Source: Callaeas wilsoni (taxonomy: Eukaryota; Chordata; Aves; Passeriformes; Callaeidae). Taken from it: 64,000 nucleotides of DNA. Made by a program: the position numbers and the translations under genes. Below, one piece after another: positions 50,901 to 62,530 of the stretch. Position 1 is the first letter of the stretch. Every line of letters starts with the position of its first letter. Where the stretch lies: the NCBI GenBank assembly GCA_013398955.1, contig VWPU01000917.1, positions 186,001-250,000 of the forward strand, given 5' to 3'. A model generated the notes under the pieces. It saw only the letters and a program-made list of their open reading frames with translations. It ran no database searches and was not told where the DNA came from.

Positions 50901-51091
50901 TTTTCCCGAAAACTGATCCAGCCACTTACGGGATTCTCAGTGAGATCATTCAGGAAATATTTCCAGTTGGAGGTCTTTGCTTGGGGATTTTTTTTTATTT
51001 ATTTTGTCCTGTGCTTGGCATCAGTTACAGGTGCTTTTCCTATTTTGGATGGAAAGGATATTAAGCAGTATTCCTAAAGGTCCTTTTGGCC

Positions 51092-51105
51092 TTTTTTTTT
51101 TTTTT
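51092..51105. repeat. Poly(T) tract, 14 bases
   Basis: Uninterrupted T run. Simple sequence. Confidence 0.85.
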
Positions 51106-51679
51106 AATTCCTTTAATTTGCCAAAAAAGCTTTTGATGGAACATCCTTCCCTGGCCCCCAGTCTGACAGGATTCCCTGACCTGCATAACGCTGTCCAGAT
51201 TGAAGCATGAGAAACATTTTGAAAATGAACTATGCTGGAGTCTGGGAGTTATTACCTGCCAAGAAATCCCAAAAGCTTTTAAACCTTGTTTGCAGCTGCA
51301 GAGTAGGAAACCTAGGTGCTATTCAGAGAGGAATTCAACAGGAACTGTAAATTCAAGGCAACTTGCTGCTAAAATACAAAGGTAAAGAATTAAAACAGAC
51401 TTAAGAAAAGAGCAACCCAAGCCATTACGATGCCAAAGTGACTGATTGAAAAGGAAGTTTGAAAAATTTCAGTATGCCTGGCTGGGATATAAAACTCAGA
51501 CTGAGGTAAAACAGCACATTCTCTAAAATCATGTGTCCTTTGCAGCTGGTTGTAGACCAAGGCTGAAAGAGGAGGTTGAGGAGCTTGTTAGCACTCCAGG
51601 ATGGGAGATTTTTGTTATGCAGCTGGAACAGGAGAAGTGGGGGTGGTTCTGGGAAAAGACCAGATTCAATCAGCCAAAA

Positions 51680-51838
51680 ATTGCCCAAACTGTCTCATCC
51701 CTGGGAATGGTCAAGGCCAGGTCGAATGGGACTTTGAGCAACCTGGTCTAGTGGAAGGTGTCCCTGCTCATGGCATGAGGGCTGGAACTGGACAATCTTT
51801 AAAATCTCTTCCAAACCAAACCATTCCATGGTTTTATG
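51680..51838 (+). mobile_element. CR1 LINE 3'-end fragment (sense)
   Basis: Landmarks in order are 'catccctgggaatggtcaag', 'actttgagcaacctggtcta', 'gtggaaggtgtccctgctca' and 'ccaaaccaaaccattccatg', ending in 'gttttatgaa' where intact copies have ATTCTATG units. This is the B/C/F-like CR1 tail in sense direction, 5'-truncated and decayed. Confidence 0.92.
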
Positions 51839-54800
51839 AATAAACAACTTTATCAATGCATCAAACACTTCTCCAGCCCCAGTCATGATGCTTCGTTTGC
51901 CATGCCATCAGAAAACTGCTCCTTCACCATTAATAAAAAGGAAATTAGGATGAATATTTTAGGTGCCTTGACAACTAAGAGTTATGAAGAGCATTGTGTG
52001 ACAATCAAAAGTCCCTGGAGCATGTTGGCTGTATACAAGGTGTTCACCAGCCACGTGGTGGCCACTGCCTGGGCATCTTCTCCCAGCCCAGACTGGGGGG
52101 ATGGGCACAGGCACCACACCATGGACGAGTGGTTTTCATTTCCCGAGGAGGCAGAGCAGGAGCAGGTAACACAGTGAGTTACAGCAGGGCAGCTTTTCTC
52201 TTCCAACACAGCCCCGGGCCCCTGCCTGGTGCAAAACACCCTCTTTCCCTGCCCTCCTGCCTGCAGAACAGACAGCAGCCCAGCCAGCAAGGGAATAAAC
52301 TGTGAACACCTTTTAGGGAATGATCTCATCCTGAACAAAAGTTAAATAAAACAACTTGATAAATCACCATTCCCCTGTGTGCACGAGCACACAGAAAACC
52401 AGAGTCCTCCTGCAAGCTGAAGTGAGCAGCTGCTTCAGGGTTTGAGGCATTTTTAGGGGGAGAGGAGCTTGATTTTCAGATAGATCCTTAAGTGCAGCCT
52501 CTAAAAATCAGGTCCCATCAAGTTACCTTATGTTCAATCCCTTCAACAGAAGCATCCCAAATGAACTTGTCACTTGTCACCGTCTTTTCCAAGGACTCCA
52601 GAAGGAGAAACAAGACTCTTAAGGCAGGAGAATACTTTTGCACACCTGGCTTGTACTACTTTGAGGAAAATTACTCTCAAGAGCTAATTAAAATGCATGA
52701 TTTCCCCCCTCTAGCTGTATAGATTAATCTATTTCATTTTCAAAATCTCATTTTTTCCCATCACTTCAAGTATTCAGGAGAGATTACATTATTACAATCA
52801 CAACTTGGCCTCAGTCCCAGAACACAGAGATGAAGAGAGAAAAGGCTTTTGTTGAGGACACGCACACACACTCACACACACACTTTTGACAAAATGAAAG
52901 CACATTAATCAACTAATAGGGAGGGGGGAAAGTCTAAATTCTTATGACAGAAGCCACGAAAACGAAAGATTTCTACTGGAATGTACAGTCAATGCAAGGG
53001 GGAAAAAAAATACCAGGGAATCTCATGGAAAACTATGAGGAATTTTTTTTTTACTAGGGAAAAACAGAGATCTTCATCTCTCAGAAGCAACCAAATGGAA
53101 AGGGCATATTTCAAGGCCTCAGCGGTGGCACTGGGAAGTTCAGGGCAATATTATGTCCGGGTGAAATTAAGATCTTTAAGATAATATGAAGCCCAAAGAG
53201 GTTAAAAAATCTACTGCTACTATGGCTAGATAAAAGCAATTTTACTGCAGTGAAAGAGCTGTGAGGGAAAAGAAAAAAAGAGAAAAACTACATGGTGTAT
53301 TAAGATGCTTCATTAGAGAGCAGGTACTCAAACTTTCCCTGGAAGAAACAAATCCCCCGAGGTGAGGGGACGAGATTTTTTGTCAGCTATGCCAAAGTGA
53401 TTTCTTTAAAATTAATGTAAGCTCTGGGAAGTTCACACAGTTAAACGAGAGCAGAAGTGCTGTCCCTGCAGGATGCCTCCTCCCAGCGCCGCCGTCCCCC
53501 CTCTCTGCAGATGTTTGGGGAGGGGGAGAGGCTGGGGCTGCGGTTCCACATCTATTAATATCACATCTGCTGTACTCTGAGGTTTCATGGCAGGACAGAT
53601 TCGATCTGGATTAAGCACAAACACATTTTTGCTGAATTAGCCTGAGCACGTGATATGATGTGCTCCAGCTTTAGGTTAGCTGGCCACATTATGTCGGTCT
53701 GAAGCTGACACACAGCTCTGGACTTGGCAAAAAGGTCCCCAGGATCAAGGTAAGTCACAAAGCCATTGAATGCATTTGAACCAGGTGGTGAATTTGTACC
53801 AGATCGGGAGTTTCTATCATGGGGATCAAGCTCCTTTGATCGGCTCCTGGGCACCTTAAATCCAGGTGTGTCAGCTTGTGAAAGCAGCCTCTAAATCCTA
53901 AACCCCCGTGTGGGAGATAGTCACCATTCCCCAAAGCCCAGTGCCCAGAAGTTAAAGAAAACAAGTCAGGGCTAGATCTAAGTTTTATAAGAGCCTTTCT
54001 TTTTCTTGCTGCAACAGGGGCTGGTTCCCTGTTGGCACAGGTTGAGGCAGGGATGCTGATGCCTTCACTGTGCCCTCACTCCGCAGCTCCCCATGAGCCT
54101 CCGGCTGAAAGGCTGGCTCAGGGTAGGGGCAGCACATCAGAGCAGTGAGAAATAAATAAATATTACATTTTGTCGGAAGGATTTGGGGTTTTAAATTATA
54201 TATTTAGCGAAAACACAAATAATTCATGAGTGTTTTCAAATACATGAATAATTCAAGCTGGAACCGAAATAGCTAAATCATCAGGGCCATCATCCTCATA
54301 GAGGCATCTAGGATAGGTTATTTCAAGTACATTTCACTGCAGACTGGCACGTGCACAAATTCACTAATAAGCAGCTCCATCCGTGCCTTTCATCTCCCAC
54401 AAACCCCAGCCAGTCACAAAGCCCTGACTCAGGATGCCAGCCCTATAGCCGAGATGCATCTGAGCCCTAATTGAGCCATGGCTTTAAGAGTGGGGACAGA
54501 ACCAGTCTGAAATCCCATTTTATAGCTCCTCAAACCACATCTGAACCATGTGGTACACGTGTGGCATCTAAGAACAAATTATCTGAGCACCATACAAATG
54601 TTCACTAATAGCTAACTCCAAGCTCTAGCAACCAGCATTCTTGCCTGCATATTTGTGGCTGACATCGTGTAGACTTTGAGGCATGTATATTTGTTAATTT
54701 GAATTCTGTGTATTTTGTGGCATTGAGGGTGTAATACCGAAGCCATAACTTCATTGTAAAAAAGTTTGCACTTTTGCATATATATGGAAATCCGGTATGA

Positions 54801-54861
54801 GCTGGACAGCCAGAGACCTTAGCAAGAATTCTCAGAACAAGAAAATCTCAGGTTTTAAAGT
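51839..54861. other. Non-coding stretch
   Basis: No exon was recognised. It contains a CA microsatellite (52858-52883). A small GC-richer part at 53450-53550 has a few CpG and G-runs but no canonical quadruplex. Frames of up to 118 codons lack domains. Confidence 0.45.
52858..52883 (+). repeat. Interrupted (CA)n microsatellite
   Basis: CA units across about 26 bases, broken by one CG and one CT. Confidence 0.9.
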
Positions 54862-54971
54862 AATTTTGTGGCACTGAGGGACATGGTTTAGTGGTGGACT
54901 TGGCAGTGCTGGGTTAACAATGGGACTTGATGACCTTAGAGGCCTTTTCCAACTTTAATGATTCTATGCGT
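54862..54971 (+). mobile_element. CR1 LINE 3'-end fragment (sense)
   Basis: 'gcactgagggacatggttta', 'gtggtggacttggcagtgct', 'gggttaacaatgggacttga', 'aggccttttccaactttaat', ending in 'gattctatg'. It is an X/Y/J-like CR1 tail, the same type as the one at 12178 but better preserved, with an intact terminal unit. Confidence 0.93.
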
Positions 54972-55511
54972 CTAAGTACATTTTAATGACAGTTGCCTTT
55001 ATCTTGACACCAACAGATTCAATGTTTTTTACTACTACTTCTCAAATTTCATTTTCAAAATTAACATTTAACTTCAAACCCCTTTCAATTAAAAACTGCA
55101 CTTTAAATTTCACGGATCCTAGCCCATCCAACAGCATCACTTAAGGCCTCTCCTAATTTACTGATACAAATTGAAATCCTATGGTTGTGTTATCAGGTGA
55201 TCAAGGAAATGTTTAGCCTGCTAAAAGTGCAGTAGTTTATCATTAAGGTTTTAAGGTTAAAATGCTTGCCAAAAAACAGTCCCTGCTTTGACATTTCACT
55301 TATAACTAATTTAATGCATAACACCAAGAGTTTATTTCAGTGCATCCACCATCCCACCTCCAGCCTCCCTCGTGCTCTGGCATTTACACCACACCTGGTC
55401 AGCCTCCAACCAGGGAGAAATTCAAAACTCAGGCCTAGAGAACTGGGAATTTAGGCTAAGAGTCAGTAGCTGTTGCCACCTCAAGCTCTGCAAACACTAA
55501 TCCCAGAGGAA
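54972..55511. other. Non-coding stretch between two CR1 tails
   Basis: About 540 bases of AT-rich sequence with no recognised element. Confidence 0.5.
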
Positions 55512-55600
55512 ACCCCTACCCCATGGCAGGAGGGGTGGAACTAGACGATCTCAAAGGTCCTTTCCAACTCAAACCCTGCTAGGAGTCTATGATTCTGTGA
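55512..55600 (+). mobile_element. CR1 LINE 3'-end fragment (sense)
   Basis: 'cccctaccccatggcaggag', 'gggtggaactagacgatctc', 'aaaggtcctttccaactcaa' and 'tctatgattctgtg' form the last 90 bases or so of a B/C/F-like CR1. The strongly truncated copy lies close to the one at 54862 but is of a different type, so it is a separate insertion. Confidence 0.9.
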
Positions 55601-56924
55601 AAACCACCCACATTTCACCAAGAGCTCTGTGCAGGACCATGGCCTCTGCTCACCCAAAATGCTGAGGTAGGACCTGGATGTCATTGCCACCACGGTGCAT
55701 AAACCCAGTGGAGAGTCCCAGCCTGGGAAAACGGAGTTGAGCATTCCTGGCTGTAAGCATTTTGACAAAGGACATTATTCTGGTTCTTGAAGTCCGAGTG
55801 CATCACCCAGATAGCCCTGTGCCAATGGGGACAGGGTCCCTCTGCACTGCTGGCACAGGGTGAGTTTGGTGCGCCCGATGGGCAGCACCTCCAACCATCC
55901 TGTGGGGCTACGGCCAGAGCCCTGAACAATTACCATGGAGGACATGCAGCTTTTAGAGAGCAATAATTAAGTAAACAGCTGTCCCATATGCCCTCCTGCA
56001 TCCCACTGCAGAAGAAAGTTATCTGGAATGGGTTACACAGCTGCTCCTTGGCCAGAGACAACACTGACAGCAAGAAAAAGTTTTTGGAAGGAAGCTGTAA
56101 GTCTAATATTTCATTAAGAGGAAATGAAGGAGCTACACTGTGGTATTGACTTATAGAGTTTTATCTGATGGCATTTCACATTCTCTGCTTGTCACCCCAG
56201 CTACGTCTCTGCTTTGGGAAAACCTGGGGCTCAGAACCACCAACAGAAAAATATTGAGTGGCAAATGCCTGACACTGAGTGGGCTGGAGGCACTTCTCTA
56301 ACCCTCTGATCTTGGGACACAGAACGGCTCATTCATCCTCTCCCTCTTTTTTTCAGTTTTGTAGGAATTCCCCCATTGTAAGGAGCCCTTGACCTTACCC
56401 CCATTTCTTCTAACGCTGCCTGACATCTTCCCATCATATGTTAACAGTGTGTGTGTCTTCGGTGAAAAGCAAACCATTGCTGGTGCTCTCAGGCCCCGAG
56501 GAAGAAAGAAAGAGAAAGCTCAGCCTCACTGGTTCGTCCCAGAGATCTGTTGCTCCAGCAACTGGAAGTCAAACAATGATGTCAAGAAGACAGAGCCGAG
56601 CACTTTAAGGGCAGCGTCCAGTTGCCACAGCAACTCGTTTTTAAAGTAAGTGATGCAGAGAGGTTTTCTTTTCTCAGTAGTAAAAAAAATATGAGCGAGC
56701 AAATGAGTGCAAAGGATGTTTACCTGGGGCTGGGGGTGTTAATTTAGGGGGCTGGGATGCAGCACCCTGCCAAAGGGCCAGGCAAGGGAGGAGGAGGAGG
56801 ATGCTGCTCCCTCCCAGCGCAGCGGAGCAGCTGCTTGGAAAGGAATTGCTTTGCTCTTCCTTTCACCAAAGGAAATGCCAGAGAAGCAAACTCTGCTGCC
56901 AGATGCCACATGGACACCAAATGT
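55601..56924. other. Non-coding stretch
   Basis: No supported exon. The G-run group at about 56725-56758 just misses the canonical quadruplex rule because one loop is about ten bases. Confidence 0.45.
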
Positions 56925-57110
56925 TCCCCACTGGCTCACACCAGCCCGCGCTGCCGAGGCTCGGAGGGGAGGGCTCCTCGTCTCGCTTTCATCCCGCCTG
57001 CCCTGAGCTCCCTCAGCTGTTGCAGTCCCATCTGTCCCACAGGCACTGGCCGTGCTGGGCAGCCTACAGGCTTCAGACACGGAGGACAGGTGCTGGGGGG
57101 AGCGGGGGCA
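56925..57110. promoter_or_regulatory. Small CpG-rich patch
   Basis: About eight CpG fall within roughly 60 bases at 56945-57000, with scattered ones on either side. It is too short to be a firm CpG island. Open frames of 111-170 codons on both strands overlap here, including a 170-codon frame on each strand, which is typical of stop-poor GC-rich DNA and not evidence for a gene. Confidence 0.3.
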
Positions 57111-57655
57111 CCCTTTGGCCACCCCTGAGCATAAGCCCTTTTCCAGCCCCTGCTCCCCTCTGGCCCTGTCCCCAGCCTCCTGCACAGCTCTTTTGTTTGG
57201 GACCATCGGGTTGTGGCTTCCCAAGAACCGAAATATGTGGCAAAAAGGCACAGCTTTACGATTTCACTCAAAATAAAAAAGTCTCCCCTAGCCTCCTGCC
57301 CCTAAAGGGCTAAGAGGGGAGATGAAGTGAGAGACATGGCCAATTTTGGGGGTTACAGCCCAGGTTTTTGTTGACAGACCATTTGCTCACATGGCTTCTT
57401 GCACATGGAGCACTTTCCTTCCCAGAGCAGCCATTCATATGGATCTGGGAGACAGGAGACACCTTCAGCTATGGTCCCTGCTTGAAAGACACCACAGATT
57501 TCCTAAAGAGCTGCTTTATCCCCACGTGCCTGTAAGGAACAAAGTGATTAACTCTTGCACTGATTCATCCTTATCCATTTATCTAATACAAACCGTTTCT
57601 TACTCCATTAGGCCTTTGCTCGCACTGAGTAATCGCTGGTTGTATCACGCTTTGG
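57111..57655. other. Non-coding stretch
   Basis: No supported exon or RNA. A 123-codon frame at 57346-57717 runs into the ancient repeat relic and lacks a domain. Confidence 0.45.
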
Positions 57656-57752
57656 AATTAGTCTGTAAGGTCCTCAGGGCAGGGATCATGCCTTGGAAGG
57701 TGGCTCACAGACTTTAGGCCAATGCTAAATTAATAAGAATGTAATAAAAGTA
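57656..57752 (+). mobile_element. Ancient L2/MIR-type 3' tail
   Basis: 'ttagtctgtaaggtcctcag' followed by 'ggcagggatcatgcctt' closely follows the widespread amniote tail 'agactgtaagctcctcagggcagggatcatgtctt' shared by L2-type LINEs and the MIR-type SINEs that used them. It continues with 'gctaaattaataagaatgta', like the usual 'gctaaataataataa' end. It is old and inactive. Confidence 0.6.
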
Positions 57753-58853
57753 TTAGAGCTCTACCGAGGGAGGTATTGTTATGCCCCAGAGGCAGCATAT
57801 CTGGTTAACAACCCTGAAAAGAAATGCCAACAACATTAGCCTCTGCCCCTACATCCCTCCACCTAATGTAAAATTAAATAGCTACAAATTACCTATCTAT
57901 TTTTCTATCTGCCTAGGCAATTAGCCCATTCTCATTACTGGACATATGGGGATACATCCAAGCTTGCAGGCGCTCACCAAGACGGGAGGCACAACACACA
58001 ACAAGGCAGGTGTAGATGCTCCGAGGCTTCTCCTTCCTTGTAAAACACACCATTAAACCACAACACGTTGGACCATCAGCAGAGGTCAGAAAAAACCTGC
58101 AAAATCTGGCAAGTAAAGTGTCCAAAGAGCAAACTGAGAGCCAAGGGCAGCAAACAGGCTGGGAAAGTGTTCTCAAGGGTGTGTGCGGGACACAGAGGAG
58201 CAGCCAGGGATGTTTATTCATATGGGAAAGGCAAACACCAAGCTATAAGCAAATGTGGCATTTATTTGCAATTAAACTCGTGCATACATCTCCATGAATA
58301 CGAGGTGCACCCCACTGACGAGGGAGCCTGCTGCCAATGGGGCATTGTCAAGCATAAATCCACGGAATTGCAGTGAGAGCACATCTCGGCATCAAGTCAA
58401 ACATCCTGGAAGAAAATTCTGAGGTTCTTCAGTCAGCAGCACGAGGAGAAATCCCCTATGCTCGAGCTCAGTTTGGGAGCACAGGAGCCCCCACACCGCC
58501 CTCCATGAAGCCAAGAACGCTGCCTCAAATGTGCTTTAATCCAGTTAAGTTCGAGCCCTCTGCTCTGCAGTTTGACAGTAATGCTATATTTTTATTCAGG
58601 ATAGGATCAGAGGTCTGACGAAACCTCATGTTGCCAACATAAAAGTGGAAGGAGCTTTAGCTAATCCCAAGGAAAATGAAGCCCACCTATTTCACCCCAC
58701 ACCCCTCCTGAAAAGAAAGAAAATGCAAACCCCACATTTGACACTCTTGGAAGAGAAAATTCCCTGCTGTCCTCAGATGGTTAAAACATGCAGCTTTAGT
58801 GGGCTGCAGAAGGAATAGCAATTACGTACCCTTCACCTCTTGCCAGCTTGGCC

Positions 58854-58876
58854 TTTTTTTTTTCTTTTTTTTTCTT
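58854..58876. repeat. T-rich tract (T10 C T9 C TT)
   Basis: Low-complexity pyrimidine tract. Confidence 0.85.
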
Positions 58877-59052
58877 GGTGGGATTTTGCTCTAAATCTTT
58901 CAGCTGGTTTTGTTTTGCTTGTTTTTTCCCAGTCCTTCTTATGGGGGGAAACATTCTCACCCTCCACGAAAAAGAGTGGTTCAGGGGTAGAAGACAACAG
59001 GAGAAGGGAGTTCACAGGCTGCTTCAGTGTCATTAAAAAAAAAAATTAAACA

Positions 59053-59073
59053 AGAGAGAGAGAGAGAAAGAAA
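59053..59073 (+). repeat. (AG)7 microsatellite with AAAG tail
   Basis: Seven AG units at 59053-59066, followed by degenerate AAAG units. Confidence 0.9.
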
Positions 59074-59249
59074 GGCCAGGTCTTCAGTGGACTTAGCCTG
59101 GCCATATTAAAGGAGCAGGTGTTGTACTGAGTTAATTTATCTGGGAGGAGACCTGAGCAAATCCCAGCAGCCCTGCTGAGAAAAAAGCTTTGTATGCTGA
59201 CACAAAGCCCTCCCTGCTGCAGCACTGCTCTTGCTGTCTTCCCTTCCCT

Positions 59250-59810
59250 CCTCCCCAGCTTCCCCTAATTGCAGGGCTAATGTCCTCTGACAAGTGCCTC
59301 AGATGGTCCAACAACAGCCCTATCACCCATTCCCCATCCCTGATTATTATTATTATTATTTTCACAGCCTAAATCCATGCCGAGCTCAGGCTGCTCTTGA
59401 TTATTCTCCAGCACGACCGTGTCTGCTGAGGAGCTGCGAAATATTCCCTTCGCCATGCTGAGCACCCAATTGCTTGGCTGTTATGACATTGCTGCAATTT
59501 CTGGCATGAGGAGCAGTGCAAATGGGGCTCCGAAGATTCCTCTTTTGAGGCTGCAAGCCCAGGAGCCACATCAAAGCCGGATGCTTGTCTGATGTTTGCT
59601 TGGAATGATGGTGTCGGAGGGAGGGGGCCGATCTGCCTGCCATGCCTGGAATATGTGTGTTATTGGCACAGCCCCCAGCCACGCCACAAGCTGTGTGTCA
59701 ATTAAAATGGGCATCTGGAGAGCAGCAAGCCCAGGCAAGCAGAGATGGGGAGCAAGTTTATTTATTAAGTGATTAAAATAGGTAGATGGTCATCATATGA
59801 GGTGACCTGA
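59250..59810. promoter_or_regulatory. Candidate conserved non-coding element
   Basis: The block combines 'ctaattgc' (59265-59272), 'caattaaaa' (59699-59707) and 'tttatttattaagtgattaa' near 59758-59777 with balanced, repeat-free sequence between them, apart from an (ATT)6 run at 59343-59360. That texture and site content resemble deeply conserved developmental enhancers. No coding frame stands out. Conservation itself is inferred and untested. Confidence 0.3.
59343..59360. repeat. (ATT)6 microsatellite
   Basis: Six exact ATT units. Confidence 0.9.
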
Positions 59811-62060
59811 CAAAGTCTTCTGTTGACGATGAAAAGAGGTTCAAGTTCAACAAGCACAGTCTCAGCATTTCTCGCTCCCAAATTCATGCCCAGAAACCAG
59901 CATTGCCCTGGGATCTGGGGCTTTTACATAAAAGTCACAATTTCTACCAGGGACACATCATCCACCCTTGATGCAGGCTTTGACAAAGCCCAGAACATAG
60001 AGAAAATATCTCCAGCAGCTCCACTGTGCTTTGAGGCTTCTCTTCTTCTACTAGGAGGACTTTCCTCTGGGAACAGAGGCAATCATGGCAGCGGAAGGGA
60101 AGCCAACACCTTCAAGAGCTGATTTTCCCAGAAGCATTAAGATGTGCCACAGCTTCTCTGCTGCTTGGCACCACAGTGAAATGGATGCTCTGGGAAGAGA
60201 GAGGGAGCAGACTCTTATCCCTGCTCCCAGTACCTTCAGAAGATGCATGGAGTGTTGCTTGAATAACCTCATACGCGCATCAGTCACCCCAACTCACGCA
60301 TGGGTCAGACCACAGCAGCCACCACCGGCCACAGGAGGGGACAAACAGGGTGGGAACGGGGTCTCCTGTGCATCCCCAGCTGCACACACCCCTTCATGCT
60401 ACAGGGACAGGAAATTTATAACTGTGGTTTGGAGGGAGAGAAGATGCCCATCAAACAAGAGTTACCCTGCATCAAAGGATCCCTTCAATAGGAAGGAGAG
60501 AGGGAGTCCGGGCAGGAAAGATTTCAGGACAGCAAGCAGCAAGCAGCAAAGGACATCTCATTTAAAAAGTGCTCAGCGGTTTCATTGCACAAAGCAAAAA
60601 TAAAAGACACCCCTTTAAAATACAGTGAAAGGAAAAGCGTGTTGGGGAGGAAAGGGAGGGGCTGTGGAAAGGGATGAGAGCAGCTGGAGAGGAATTCCAG
60701 TGGGACAGATAGACAGGCAGTCACAAAGTCTGTTAATTATTTAAAAAATAAACTAACAGAAAAGAACGTCCTGGGGAGGAGGGGGAGGCAGAACCTCAGG
60801 GTACCCATCAATTATGCACAAACCAGCACAGGGACACTGAGAAAAAGGGTCCTGTGGGCACCGTCACGGAAATGTCACCAGAAGCTGGCCCCAACCCACC
60901 GCCCGTGACACAGCACGGTACCTTCGTGACCCTTTGTTACCCGTGGCTTACTGTGCTTTGTAACTTGAGTTGGTATCCACTAGAGGAAACAAAGGAACAC
61001 AAAGGCTTAGCAATGGTTTGTGTTTCTAATTGCGTTGCAACCACGTTTTCACCTGGCACTCCCCTGGCACGTCAGGAACGGGACAGCCTGGAGCCTCCCT
61101 CCTACTTCTTGAAACAGTGACCACAACAAACAGTTGGGTGTTAAGCAGAAGCCAACTGCATCCAGGTTGGTGCTGGCAGATCAAGGTAAGCAAAGCTACA
61201 AGGCAGGAGACACAGGAAATAAATCTGTCCTTACCGATCACTTTTCCTGGCTGGAGCTCCTGCTATGGAGCATCTCTTCCAGAGCCGCAGATCCCAAGTT
61301 TTTAACAGGATCAGGTCACATACATCGCTCCTGAGGACTACACAACATGATTTTTCTTGGCTGAACAGCCACCTACGCTGCTGGCTTTCAGATCTTTTTT
61401 TTCCAAGAGCTCCATTAGCAGAAAACCACCAAAACATGACAAAGTGGCAAAAGTATTTCTTCCCAGTTTTAATATTTTTCTTATAACTTGAGCCTTGAAA
61501 TGATATCCCAACATCTTTAGTAAAGCTCTGGCCCAGAAAGTCTGACGCTTAAGAGGGGAAGAACCATCTCAGGTTCAGAATGGGAATCCTGCATCCTGTG
61601 TACACTTCTATTGTTTCTTGCTATGATGAGAAAATATAAAATATTCTCTAGAAACCAAAAGCATTAACTTGCCTGATGTGCACCATCAAATAGACATTGA
61701 ACAAGAAGAGGTTTCGCTTACAAATGGGTGTTGCTAGAATTCCAGTTTTCATCCTTGTCCTGGTTTTAAACCACAAGCTTGTAAGTATGAAGACCCAAAA
61801 CCTTACAAAATCTTAACCCACCCAGGTCGTCCTAATTCCTCCTATTCCTCCAGTCTTGGTTTATCCATGGATAAAATGCCTTTTCTTTGCGTTGAACTAC
61901 TCCTTAAATCCTACAGAAACATGCAGCTTGCAAGCAAGAGGGGTGATGTGTGTTTGATAGAAACCACCCATATAAATGAAACCGCAATTTTTACGATAAA
62001 TCGGCAAATGGGCAAGCACACAGAAACTGTATCTGCCATAATGATTTATTTAAAATAAAC
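59811..62060. other. Non-coding stretch
   Basis: No exon was recognised. The 172-codon frame at 60085-60603 is basic and has no domain. A near-quadruplex G-run group lies at about 60642-60674, with one loop too long. 'agcaagc' units repeat about 2.7 times at 60531-60549. Confidence 0.45.
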
Positions 62061-62530
62061 AAATCCAGCTGTGGTAAAATAACGAGTTCTCTGCAAATAC
62101 ACACACAAATTCTGGCTATTTCATTATGAACATATTAAATCTAGTCCCTCAACTCCAGCTCTTGATGATAATTAAATACACATAGATGTACTGCAGTGGA
62201 TTTGCTCCTGGTAATTTGCATAGCAGAAAATAATTACTCTGGCAATTAGATACAGTGCAACGTGCTGCTTCTTTATGTGCACCATGAATTTCTTCTGATG
62301 TTTTGGCATCACCCTTTAAGAAATTAATGAAGGCCCCCTTCCTATTAATAGCATGCTACAGTGGGTTCATGGTGGCTTTGCCTCATGTGTTTGGAATAAC
62401 TTTTGTCCTTGTTGCTAGGGCTGCTGCTGCAAACCTCTTGCTGCCTTTAAATAGCCAGCTCCTTTGCTGGCAGTGGTGTTTTCCATTTGTGAGCTATTAT
62501 ATTGGTCGTTTCTCCAATTCTGCTGCTCTT
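62061..62530. promoter_or_regulatory. Candidate conserved non-coding element with POU octamer
   Basis: AT-rich but complex sequence with 'taatttgcat' at 62212-62221, which holds the POU octamer ATTTGCAT (62214-62221), followed closely by 'ataattac' and 'caattag' homeodomain-type sites within about 40 bases. The right part (62330-62530) has an even composition and a 78-codon hydrophobic frame without a domain. It resembles a neural or developmental enhancer in content; this is inference only. Confidence 0.3.

Larger units (their letters stand above)
46022..51679. other. Non-coding stretch
   Basis: No exon was recognised. It holds a 14-base tandem duplication (47759-47786), an 18-base inverted repeat (47813-47830), a TA microsatellite (47909-47922) and a T14 tract (51092-51105). 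The 193-codon frame at 46109-46690 is low in any family signal and is matched by opposite-strand frames. Confidence 0.45.
57753..59249. other. Non-coding stretch
   Basis: No exon was recognised. It includes a T-rich tract (58854-58876) and a GA microsatellite (59053-59073). Hydrophobic or poly-phenylalanine frames at 58840-59049 are artefacts of the T tract. Confidence 0.45.

Noticed and set aside
50739..51077. 112-codon frame with hydrophobic segments, possible membrane protein
   Set aside because: Hydrophobicity follows from T-rich DNA, and a second hydrophobic frame overlaps in another phase.
56739..57313. Opposing 170-codon frames on both strands
   Set aside because: Both are open because of local GC richness; composition is proline/serine/alanine-rich with no known motif.
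58840..59049. Phenylalanine-rich small membrane protein
   Set aside because: Produced by a T-rich tract in two frames; no conserved features.
60642..60674. Quadruplex motif
   Set aside because: Four G-runs are present but one loop is about nine bases, outside the usual limit.
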